Assembly: GCF_002096335.1 (NCBI RefSeq)
Contig: NZ_NCUW01000025.1
Location: 1 to 64,000 of the forward strand
Direction: 5' to 3'
Source of the DNA: Streptococcus oralis subsp. dentisani
GTDB lineage: Bacteria > Bacillota > Bacilli > Lactobacillales > Streptococcaceae
DNA: 64,000 nt
Each line of letters opens with the position of its first letter. The stretch's first letter is position 1. The notes beneath the pieces are model-generated. The model saw only the letters and a program-made list of their open reading frames with translations. It had not been told where the DNA came from and made no database searches. Shown piece after piece: positions 56,983 to 64,000 of this stretch. Both the position numbers and the translations under genes were made by a program.

Positions 56983-57491
56983 TGATTAGAAAAGTAGAAA
57001 AGGCAGATATTGGGGTGTTGGCCAAAATTGCCAAACAAACCTTTCGTGAAACATTTGCGCATGATAATACGGAAGAGCAGTTACAGGAATACTTTGAAGA
57101 GGCTTATAGTCTGAGAGTTTTGTCAACTGAGTTGGAAAATCCTGAATCCGAAACCTATTTCATTATGCATGAAGAGGAGATAGCTGGTTTGCTCAAAGTC
57201 AATTGGGGAAGTGCTCAGACTGAGAGAGAATTAGAGGATGCTTTTGAAATTCAACGCCTCTATGTGCTACAAAAATTCCAAGGATTTGGACTAGGTAAGC
57301 AACTGTTTGAATTCGCTCTTGAACTTGCTACAAAAAATAGTTTTTCCTGGGCTTGGTTAGGTGTTTGGGAGCATAATACAAAAGCTCAAGCGTTTTATAA
57401 CCGATATGGTTTTGAAAAATTTAGCCAACATAGTTTTATGGTTGGTCAAAAAGTAGATACGGATTGGTTACTGAAAAAGAAATTAAGGTAA
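56982..57491 (+). CDS. GNAT family N-acetyltransferase
   Basis: This 169-residue acetyltransferase carries the acetyl-CoA motif in RLYVLQKFQGFGLGKQLFEF (QxxGxG, about residues 92-111) and LGVWEHNTKAQAFYNRYGF. The substrate is unknown; amines or polyamines are common for this type. It starts within the pheS stop codon and lies between pheS and pheT, so it is controlled by the Phe T-box. Confidence 0.85.
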   Translation: MIRKVEKADIGVLAKIAKQTFRETFAHDNTEEQLQEYFEEAYSLRVLSTELENPESETYFIMHEEEIAGLLKVNWGSAQTERELEDAFEIQRLYVLQKFQGFGLGKQLFEFALELATKNSFSWAWLGVWEHNTKAQAFYNRYGFEKFSQHSFMVGQKVDTDWLLKKKLR

Positions 57492-57567
57492 GAAGAGGAT
57501 TCTTCTATTGAAATGATAGGAAAGGAAAAGAACTAGAGTGGCAACTGTCATTCTGGAGAACTAAATT

Positions 57568-59973
57568 ATGCTTGTATCTTATAAATGGTTAAAAGAATTG
57601 GTGGACATTGATGTGCCATCACAAGAGTTGGCTGAAAAAATGTCAACTACAGGGATCGAGGTAGAGGGTGTTGAATCACCAGCTGCTGGTCTCTCAAAAA
57701 TTGTCGTCGGTGAGGTTTTGTCTTGCGAAGATGTGCCAGAAACTCACTTGCATGTCTGTCAGGTTAACGTGGGCGAAGAAGAAGCCCGTCAGATCGTTTG
57801 TGGTGCTCCAAATGTGCGTGCTGGTATCAAGGTCATGGTGGCTCTTCCAGGAGCTCGTATCGCTGACAACTACAAGATCAAAAAAGGAAAAATCCGTGGC
57901 TTGGAGTCACTTGGGATGATCTGTTCGCTTGGTGAATTGGGGATTTCTGACTCAGTTGTACCAAAGGAATTTGCAGATGGTATTCAAATCTTGCCTCAAG
58001 ATGCTGTTCCTGGGGACGAAGTCTTTTCTTACCTAGACTTGGATGATGAAATCATCGAACTTTCTATCACGCCAAACCGTGCAGATGCTCTATCTATGCG
58101 TGGGGTGGCTCATGAAGTGGCAGCTATCTATGACAAGGCAGTCAACTTTAAAGAATTCAGTTTAACAGAAACCAATGAAACTGCAGCAGATGCCCTTTCT
58201 GTAAGCATTGAGACAGACAAGGCACCTTACTATGCTGCCCGTATCTTGGATAATGTGACCATCGCACCAAGTCCACAATGGTTGCAAAACCTTCTCATGA
58301 ACGAAGGAATCCGTCCGATTAACAATGTCGTAGACGTAACCAACTACATCCTGCTTTACTTTGGTCAACCTATGCATGCCTTTGACTTGGATACCTTTGA
58401 AGGCACTGACATTCGTGTGCGTGAAGCGCGTGCTGGTGAAAAATTGGTGACCTTGGATGGTGAAGAACGTGATTTGGACGTGAGTGACTTAGTCATCACT
58501 GTCGCAGACAAGCCAGTAGCCCTTGCAGGTGTTATGGGTGGTCAAGCAACAGAAATCTCTGAAAACTCTAGTCGTGTTGTCCTTGAAGCAGCTGTTTTCA
58601 ATGGCAAATCTATCCGTAAGACCAGTGGTCGCCTGAACCTTCGTTCTGAATCGTCTTCTCGCTTTGAAAAAGGAATTAATGTGGCAACTGTTAACGAAGC
58701 TCTTGATGCGGCAGCTAGTATGATTGCCGAACTTGCCGGTGCGACAGTGCGTAAAGGCATCGTTTCAGCTGGTGAACTTGATACTTCTGATGTGGAAGTT
58801 TCTTCAACTCTTGCTGACGTCAACCGAGTCCTCGGAACTGAGCTTTCATATGCGGATGTGGAAGATGTCTTCCGTCGTCTTGGATTTGGCCTTTCTGGAA
58901 ATGCAGAAAGCTTTACAGTCAGCGTACCGCGTCGTCGTTGGGATATCACCATCGAAGCAGACCTCTTTGAAGAAATAGCTCGTATCTATGGTTATGACCG
59001 CTTGCCAACTAGTCTTCCAAAAGATGACGGTACAGCAGGGGAATTGACTGCGACACAAAAATTGCGCCGTCAAGTTCGTACTATCGCTGAAGGAGCAGGT
59101 TTGACAGAAATCATCACCTACGCTCTGACAACGCCTGAGAAAGCAGTTGAGTTCACAGCTCAACCAAGTAAGCTGACAGAACTCATGTGGCCTATGACAG
59201 TGGATCGCTCCGTTCTCCGTCAAAATATGGTCTCAGGTATCCTTGATACAGTGGCCTACAATGTAGCTCGTAAGAACAAAAACTTGGCACTTTACGAGAT
59301 TGGAAAAGTATTTGAACAAACAGGAAATCCAAAAGAAGACCTTCCAGATGAGATCAATAGCTTTGCCTTTGCTTTGACAGGTTTGGTTGCAGAAAAAGAC
59401 TTCCAAACAGCAGCGGTTCCAGTTGATTTCTTCTATGCTAAGGGAATCCTTGAAGCTCTCTTTGCTCGCTTGGGACTAGAAGTGACCTATACAGCTACAG
59501 CTGAAATCGCTAGCCTTCACCCAGGACGTACAGCCGTAATCTCACTCGGTGACCAAGTTCTTGGTTTCCTCGGGCAAGTACATCCAGTCACTGCCAAGGC
59601 TTATGATATTCCAGAAACTTATGTAGCTGAGCTTAACCTTTCAGCTATCGAAGCTGCTCTACAACCAGCTGCTCCATTTGTGGAAATCACGAAATTCCCA
59701 GCAGTCAGCCGTGATATTGCCCTTCTTCTCAAGGCAGAAATCACTCATCAAGAAGTTGTAGACGCGATCCAAGCTGCAGGCGTGAAACGTTTGACAGATA
59801 TCAAACTCTTCGACGTCTTCTCAGGCGAAAAACTAGGACTTGGTATGAAGTCTATGGCTTATAGCCTAACCTTCCAAAATCCAGAAGATAGCTTGACGGA
59901 CGAAGAAGTCGCACGCTATATGGAGAAAATCCAAACTTCTCTCGAAGAAAAGGTCCATGCAGAAGTGCGTTAA
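57568..59973 (+). CDS. pheT: Phenylalanine-tRNA ligase beta subunit
   Basis: This 801-residue subunit pairs with PheS. Domains in order: tRNA-binding OB fold (about 40-155), B3/B4 editing domain (about 210-385; [20 protein letters not shown]), B5 (about 410-480), the catalytic-like core and the C-terminal FDX-ACB anticodon domain (about 707-801; [12 protein letters not shown]). A stretch of 76 bases separates it from the acetyltransferase gene. Confidence 0.96.
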   Translation: MLVSYKWLKELVDIDVPSQELAEKMSTTGIEVEGVESPAAGLSKIVVGEVLSCEDVPETHLHVCQVNVGEEEARQIVCGAPNVRAGIKVMVALPGARIADNYKIKKGKIRGLESLGMICSLGELGISDSVVPKEFADGIQILPQDAVPGDEVFSYLDLDDEIIELSITPNRADALSMRGVAHEVAAIYDKAVNFKEFSLTETNETAADALSVSIETDKAPYYAARILDNVTIAPSPQWLQNLLMNEGIRPINNVVDVTNYILLYFGQPMHAFDLDTFEGTDIRVREARAGEKLVTLDGEERDLDVSDLVITVADKPVALAGVMGGQATEISENSSRVVLEAAVFNGKSIRKTSGRLNLRSESSSRFEKGINVATVNEALDAAASMIAELAGATVRKGIVSAGELDTSDVEVSSTLADVNRVLGTELSYADVEDVFRRLGFGLSGNAESFTVSVPRRRWDITIEADLFEEIARIYGYDRLPTSLPKDDGTAGELTATQKLRRQVRTIAEGAGLTEIITYALTTPEKAVEFTAQPSKLTELMWPMTVDRSVLRQNMVSGILDTVAYNVARKNKNLALYEIGKVFEQTGNPKEDLPDEINSFAFALTGLVAEKDFQTAAVPVDFFYAKGILEALFARLGLEVTYTATAEIASLHPGRTAVISLGDQVLGFLGQVHPVTAKAYDIPETYVAELNLSAIEAALQPAAPFVEITKFPAVSRDIALLLKAEITHQEVVDAIQAAGVKRLTDIKLFDVFSGEKLGLGMKSMAYSLTFQNPEDSLTDEEVARYMEKIQTSLEEKVHAEVR

Positions 59974-59979
59974 CTCATC

Positions 59980-60009
59980 AATCCATCCTTCGGGGTGGAT
60001 TTTTAGTTT
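59980..60009 (+). terminator. pheST terminator
   Basis: ATCCATCC (59981-59988) pairs with GGTGGAT (59994-60000), followed by TTTTTAGTTT. Confidence 0.8.
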
Positions 60010-60167
60010 CAAGAAGACAGTTCAGGATCAAAAATGAACAATTGGGGAGTAAAAGCTCTCAGCTATACTTTATTGGGTTATAATTGGTCTATCACTTGGG
60101 TACTCAAAAACCTTAGATAGTTTAGTTTTTAAGGAAGGATGAATAAGATAAAAATGTACATAAATTC

Positions 60168-60196
60168 TTGTAAAGGCTATCAAAAAGGAGTATAAT
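60168..60196 (+). promoter_or_regulatory. ABC exporter promoter
   Basis: TTGTAA (60168-60173) and TATAAT (60191-60196) have a 17-base spacer. CGGAGGTGG lies before the ATG at 60224. Confidence 0.7.
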
Positions 60197-60223
60197 AAGT
60201 GCAACATATTTCGGAGGTGGAAA

Positions 60224-61117
60224 ATGCTAGAAGTAAGAAATCTAGAGAAAAGTTTCGGTTCCAAGCAAGTCTTGTTTGGTGTCGATTTTCAGGCAAGGCC
60301 AGGACGAATTTTGGGACTGGTCGGGAAAAATGGTGCTGGGAAAACAACGATTTTCCACAGTATGTTGAAATTTTTGGACTATCAAGGAGAAATCAGTCTG
60401 GATGGGCAGGAGATTCGTCAGGAGACCTACGCTCGGATTGGCTATCTGCCTGAGGAACGCAGTCTTATGCCCAAGTTGACAGTTCTTGAGCAAGTTCGCT
60501 ACCTGGCTACTCTAAAAGGCATGGATGCTAAGGAGGTCAAGGAAAAACTCCCTCAATGGATGGAAAAACTGGAAGTTAAGGGGAAATTGACTGACAAAAT
60601 CAAGAGCCTCTCAAAAGGAAATCAGCAGAAAATCCAGTTGATTATCACCCTCATCCATGAGCCAGACTTGATTATCCTGGATGAGCCCTTTAGTGGTCTG
60701 GATCCAGTCAATACCGAGTTGCTCAAGCAGGTTATCTTAAAAGAAAAAGAGCGTGGGGCGACCATTATCTTTTCTGACCATGTCATGACCAATGTCGAGG
60801 AGCTTTGCGATGATATTCTCATGATTCGAGATGGGCGTGTGGTCTTGCATGGACCAGTCCAAGAAGTTCGCAATCAATACGGTAAAACGCGTCTCTTTGT
60901 TTCAAGTGAACGAAGCAAGGAAGAATTGGAAAGTCTTCCTCATGTCAAACAGGTGAGCTTGACCAAGCAAGGCAGTTGGAAATTGATTTTAGATGATGAG
61001 AGTGCTGGAAGAGAACTCTTCCCAATCCTCACTCAAGGTCAATACATCGCGACCTTTGACCAACAAGCTCCAACAATCGATGAAATCTTTAAACTAGAAT
61101 CAGGGGTGGAAGTATGA
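60224..61117 (+). CDS. ABC-2 exporter, ATP-binding protein (NatA/YhaQ-like)
   Basis: This 297-residue ATPase has Walker A GLVGKNGAGKTTIF (about 31-44), signature SLSKGNQQKIQLII and Walker B LIILDEPFSGLDP. The C-terminal extension (SSERSKEELESLPHVKQVS) is typical of NatA-type exporters. The four-base overlap with the permease shows they work together. Similar pairs export sodium or drugs; the substrate here is unknown. Confidence 0.88.
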   Translation: MLEVRNLEKSFGSKQVLFGVDFQARPGRILGLVGKNGAGKTTIFHSMLKFLDYQGEISLDGQEIRQETYARIGYLPEERSLMPKLTVLEQVRYLATLKGMDAKEVKEKLPQWMEKLEVKGKLTDKIKSLSKGNQQKIQLIITLIHEPDLIILDEPFSGLDPVNTELLKQVILKEKERGATIIFSDHVMTNVEELCDDILMIRDGRVVLHGPVQEVRNQYGKTRLFVSSERSKEELESLPHVKQVSLTKQGSWKLILDDESAGRELFPILTQGQYIATFDQQAPTIDEIFKLESGVEV

Positions 61118-62313
61118 GAAATATGTGGGTTGTAATGAAGGAAACCTATCTTCGACATGTCAAGTCGTGGAGTTTCTTCTTTATGGTGATTTTGCCGTTC
61201 CTCTTTTTAGGATTATCTGTAGGAATCGGCTATCTCCAAAATTCTTCGATGGCTAAAACTAGCAAGGTAGCAGTAGTAACAACAGTGCCATCTGTAGCTG
61301 AGGGACTCAAGGGTACCAATGGTATTAACTTTGATTATAAGGATGAAGCCAGTGCCCAAGTTGCTATCAAGGATGAGAAAATCAAGGGTTATCTAACTAT
61401 TGATCAAGAGGACAGTGTCCTCAAGGCCGTTTACCATGGTGAAACTTCTCTTGAAACAGGTATCAAGCTAGCAGTAACCAATAAACTCAATGAACTTCAA
61501 TATCAACTCAATCGCTCGGCAGCTAATTTGTCTCAAGAACAGGAAAAACTCCTGGCTCAGACTGTTGACTTTACTGAGAAGATTGACGAATCCAAAGAAA
61601 ATAAAAAGATGGTCCAAACCATTGCGGCTGCAGGTCTCGGTTTCTTCCTTTATATGATTTTGATGACCTATGCTAGTGTCACTGCTCAGGAAGTGGCTAG
61701 TGAAAAGGGAACCAAAATCATGGAAGTGGTCTTCTCTAGTATTCGAGCTAGCCATTATTTCTACGCTCGCATGATTGCCTTGCTTCTTGTGATTTTGACC
61801 CATGTTGGGATTTACGTAGTGGGTGGAGTTGCTGCGCTACTTCTCTTCAAAGACCTCCCTATCTTGGCCCAGTCTGGTATTTTAAACCACTTGGGAGAGG
61901 CCTTCTCGCTCAATACTTTATTGTTTGTCTTAGTGAGCCTCTTTATGTATGTTGTTTTGGCAGCCTTTCTAGGTTCCATGGTTTCTAGGCCTGAGGATTC
62001 AGGCAAGGCCTTGTCGCCATTGATGATTTTGATTATAGCCGGATTTGTCGGAGTGACCTCTCTAGGTGCTGCTGGGGATAATTTGGTTTTGAAAATTGGT
62101 TCCTACATTCCCTTCATTTCGACCTTCTTTATGCCATTTAGAGCTATAAATGGGTATGCAAGTGGTCTGGAAGCTTGGATTTCCCTAGCGATTACAGTCG
62201 TTTTTGCAGTGACTGCGACAGTCTTTATCGGGCGTATGTATGCCAGCCTTGTCCTTCAAACAGATGACTTAGGTCTATGGAAAAGCTTCAAACGTGCCTT
62301 GGCTTACAAATAG
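61114..62313 (+). CDS. ABC-2 exporter, permease (NatB/YhaP-like)
   Basis: This 399-residue membrane protein has an N-terminal TM (about 18-40), a large external loop (45-170) and five to six C-terminal TMs. EKGTKIMEVVFSSI before TM2 and the external loop are typical of ABC-2/NatB permeases. It depends on the ATPase next to it. Confidence 0.87.
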   Translation: MRNMWVVMKETYLRHVKSWSFFFMVILPFLFLGLSVGIGYLQNSSMAKTSKVAVVTTVPSVAEGLKGTNGINFDYKDEASAQVAIKDEKIKGYLTIDQEDSVLKAVYHGETSLETGIKLAVTNKLNELQYQLNRSAANLSQEQEKLLAQTVDFTEKIDESKENKKMVQTIAAAGLGFFLYMILMTYASVTAQEVASEKGTKIMEVVFSSIRASHYFYARMIALLLVILTHVGIYVVGGVAALLLFKDLPILAQSGILNHLGEAFSLNTLLFVLVSLFMYVVLAAFLGSMVSRPEDSGKALSPLMILIIAGFVGVTSLGAAGDNLVLKIGSYIPFISTFFMPFRAINGYASGLEAWISLAITVVFAVTATVFIGRMYASLVLQTDDLGLWKSFKRALAYK

Positions 62314-62319
62314 CAATAG

Positions 62320-62345
62320 AAACCTCGTTTTCACGAGGTTTTTGT
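62320..62345 (+). terminator. ABC exporter terminator
   Basis: AAACCTCG pairs with CGAGGTTT around a short TTTTCA loop, followed by TTG. Confidence 0.75.
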
Positions 62346-62388
62346 GATATTTTAAAGGTCAAATCGGGAAAATTATTTTTCATATCTA

Positions 62389-62418
62389 TTGACTTTTAGT
62401 AGTAAAATTTGGTATGAT
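62389..62418 (+). promoter_or_regulatory. rplM promoter
   Basis: TTGACT (62389-62394) and TATGAT (62413-62418) with an 18-base spacer; TGG precedes the -10 as an extended element. Confidence 0.75.
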
Positions 62419-62423
62419 AGTAG

Positions 62424-62505
62424 ACGGTATTGTTTACCCCATTTGTAAGGCCCCGGAACCTTTCAAATACCCCGCGGACCGGAACATCCGCCCTGTAAAC
62501 AAAAA
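62424..62505 (+). promoter_or_regulatory. L13 ribosomal leader
   Basis: TTGTTTAC (62430-62437) pairs with GTAAACAA (62495-62502), closing a multibranch structure with GGCCCCGGAACC and CCCGCGGACCGGAAC elements. This fits the Rfam L13 leader found before rplM in firmicutes, thought to bind L13 for autogenous control. Confidence 0.8.
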
Positions 62506-62527
62506 CGATATTCATATAGGAGAAATC

Positions 62528-62974
62528 ATGAACAAAACTACATTCATGGCTAAACCAGGCCAAGTAGAACGCAAATGGTATGTTGTTGACGCAACTGATG
62601 TACCTCTTGGACGCCTTTCGGCAGTTGTTGCTAGCGTACTTCGCGGAAAAAACAAACCAACATTTACACCACACACTGATACAGGTGACTTCGTAATCGT
62701 TATCAATGCTGAAAAAGTTAAATTGACTGGTAAAAAAGCATCTGATAAGATCTACTACACTCACTCAAACCACCCAGGTGGATTGAAACAAATCTCTGCT
62801 GGTGAACTTCGTTCTAAAAATGCAGTACGTTTGATCGAGAAATCAGTTAAAGGTATGCTTCCACACAATACTCTTGGCCGCGCTCAAGGTATGAAGTTGA
62901 AAGTATTTGTTGGAGCTGAGCACACTCACGCTGCACAACAACCAGAAGTTCTTGATATTTCAGGACTTATCTAA
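62528..62974 (+). CDS. rplM: 50S ribosomal protein L13
   Basis: This 148-residue protein starts [22 protein letters not shown], the usual streptococcal start, with KMLPHN-type RNA-binding segments ([12 protein letters not shown]). ATG 62528 follows TAGGAGAAATC. It is cotranscribed with rpsI, 18 bases downstream. Confidence 0.97.
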   Translation: MNKTTFMAKPGQVERKWYVVDATDVPLGRLSAVVASVLRGKNKPTFTPHTDTGDFVIVINAEKVKLTGKKASDKIYYTHSNHPGGLKQISAGELRSKNAVRLIEKSVKGMLPHNTLGRAQGMKLKVFVGAEHTHAAQQPEVLDISGLI

Positions 62975-62992
62975 GGAAAGGAACAATAAAGT

Positions 62993-63385
62993 ATGTCACA
63001 AGCACAATATGCAGGTACTGGACGTCGTAAAAACGCTGTTGCACGCGTTCGCCTTGTTCCAGGAACTGGTAAAATCACTGTTAACAAAAAAGATGTTGAA
63101 GAGTACATCCCACACGCTGACCTTCGTCTCGTTATCAACCAACCATTCGCAGTTACTTCAACTGTAGGTTCATACGACGTTTTCGTTAACGTTGTAGGTG
63201 GTGGATACGCTGGTCAAGCAGGGGCTATCCGTCACGGTATCGCTCGTGCCCTTCTTCAAGTAGACCCAGACTTCCGTGATTCATTGAAACGCGCAGGACT
63301 TCTTACTCGTGACTCACGTAAAGTTGAGCGTAAGAAACCAGGTCTTAAGAAAGCTCGTAAAGCATCACAATTTAGTAAACGTTAA
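62993..63385 (+). CDS. rpsI: 30S ribosomal protein S9
   Basis: This 130-residue protein has [20 protein letters not shown] and the C-terminal tail RKASQFSKR that reaches the ribosomal P site. AAAGGAACAATAA precedes the ATG. It completes the rplM-rpsI operon. Confidence 0.97.
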   Translation: MSQAQYAGTGRRKNAVARVRLVPGTGKITVNKKDVEEYIPHADLRLVINQPFAVTSTVGSYDVFVNVVGGGYAGQAGAIRHGIARALLQVDPDFRDSLKRAGLLTRDSRKVERKKPGLKKARKASQFSKR

Positions 63386-63410
63386 TCAATACGATTATAT
63401 CAACGTTTCA

Positions 63411-63446
63411 AACACCTCTTGGTTCCCACCAAGGGGTGTTTTTTTG
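63411..63446 (+). terminator. rpsI terminator
   Basis: ACACC..TTGG (63412-63422) pairs with CCAA..GGTGT (63429-63439), followed by TTTTTTT. Confidence 0.85.
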
Positions 63447-63992
63447 ATAATTTTTAGCAAAATTCACACCACTTTTTACACCATATTCACACTATTATTT
63501 TTTAAGATTGCGGTAGGCAATTTCTCCAACAGCCATTGGAATCATATTTTTATTTATGAAATCTATCATTACGAAAGATTTCATGGAATCGGATAAATAT
63601 GTAGCGAAATAAGGGAAAGGAATCGCACATTGTGGCTTCCTAGACTAGGAAACATCTAGGGTTTCTTCTCAATTAAAAACTAAAAACGATTTTGGAACTT
63701 GATTTTTTCATAGGAAATGTAAGAATTGGAGTTTTGCAGGTTTCAGGAGGCATCTATCACAAGGGAGTTTAGACAAAAAGTCAGAGTCAGCTCAAACAGT
63801 CGTTAAAAGAGGAGCCCATTCTTATTTGGAGTGGGCTCCTCTTTTCTGTTAAAAAAGTAGATATCAAACAGGTAATGAAACGATATACATGTATATGATA
63901 CCAAAATATCTTAATAAAAGTATAATTTAAAAGGATAGTGCATTTACAAGGGCTATCGGGATCTGATATAATGATAACATGGGAGAGGTTAC
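63447..63992. other. Gene-poor region with inverted repeats
   Basis: I see no supported gene over about 540 bases. Inverted repeats occur: TGAAATCT/AGATTTCA (63557-63564 with 63576-63583) and TTCCTAG-A-CTAGGAA (63637-63651). A minus-strand 29-codon frame (63584-63495, MKSFVMIDFINKNMIPMAVG...) has no clear ribosome binding site. A strong terminator-like hairpin (63805-63846) has no gene upstream of it. This may be decayed mobile DNA. Confidence 0.5.
63805..63846. terminator. Orphan bidirectional terminator-like hairpin
   Basis: AAAAGAGGAGCCCATTC pairs with GAGTGGGCTCCTCTTTT, nearly perfect over 17 bases, with a short TTATTTG loop. Confidence 0.75.
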
Positions 63993-64000
63993 ATGAAAAT
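63993..64000 (+). CDS. Start of a gene running off the window
   Basis: TATAAT (63967-63972) is followed by GGGAGAGG and ATGAAAAT at the last bases. Only two codons are visible, so the product cannot be named. Confidence 0.5.

Noticed and set aside
63495..63584. 29-codon minus-strand peptide gene
   Set aside because: No ribosome binding site or promoter was visible, and it lies among inverted repeats. Kept only as a remark.

Overview
The window is chromosomal DNA of a low-GC Gram-positive coccus, almost certainly a Streptococcus of the Mitis group (S. mitis / S. oralis / S. pneumoniae relatives). The evidence is the gene content and close protein resemblance to pneumococcal genes: the sul-type folate operon, manLMN, ccpA, the epuA-endA DNA-entry nuclease pair, the five-gene ami oligopeptide transporter, YidC2 and SepM. 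Species assignment rests on remembered protein similarity, not on a search.

Layout. 1-583: remains of two insertion sequences (an ISL3-type fragment and an internally deleted IS3/IS150-type element). 643-5176: CPBP protease, purine permease (both minus), a Cof-type phosphatase and a zinc alcohol dehydrogenase broken by a stop codon and a frameshift. 5395-8404: mannose PTS operon manLMN with overlapping promoter, cre and CiaR-type sites. 8616-13555: folate operon folP-folC-folE-folBK, ending in an unusual membrane/permuted-papain-like protein. 13606-20243: DUF960 protein, ccpA, asparaginase, a HAD-MazG fusion, a universal stress protein, alanine aminotransferase and rpmH. 20372-22216: KimA-like potassium transporter (minus). 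22368-29974: a dense run of genome-maintenance and translation genes (tatD, rnmV, a short-chain dehydrogenase, rsmA, rsgA, rpe, thiN, rmuC, yhaM/cbf1). 30079-33144: purR, lysA, pflA. 33217-34502 (minus): yidC2 and acyP. 34536-43318: rRNA/tRNA methyltransferase, BI-1 protein, asnA, rsmD-coaD-sepM, DUF1146, murA-epuA-endA, CNNM/CorC protein. 43399-43469: tRNA-Cys (minus). 43778-50262: amiACDEF. 50351-53143 (minus): trkA-trkH potassium uptake. 53420-55664: a candidate small RNA, trmL, an FMN riboswitch with an enlarged arm, ribU and a PAP2 phosphatase. 55700-59973: T-box, pheS, an acetyltransferase and pheT. 60224-62313: ABC-2 exporter. 62424-63385: L13 leader, rplM, rpsI. 63386-64000: gene-poor end with the first codons of one more gene.

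Themes. Catabolite control is visible (ccpA itself, and cre-like sites at ccpA, manL and pflA). Purine control is suggested by purR, paired PurBox-like sites before it and a PurBox-like site at the purine permease. Cis-acting RNA is rich: FMN riboswitch, Phe T-box, L13 leader, an attenuator hairpin inside ami and one unexplained structured transcript. Several genes have extended -10 boxes so close to their start codons that the mRNAs should be leaderless. Most of the window is ordinary core chromosome. I found no CRISPR array, prophage, ICE, toxin-antitoxin pair or bacteriocin cluster. The less explained items are the folate-operon membrane protein, the RNA at 53420-53521 and the 105-nt arm in the FMN riboswitch.
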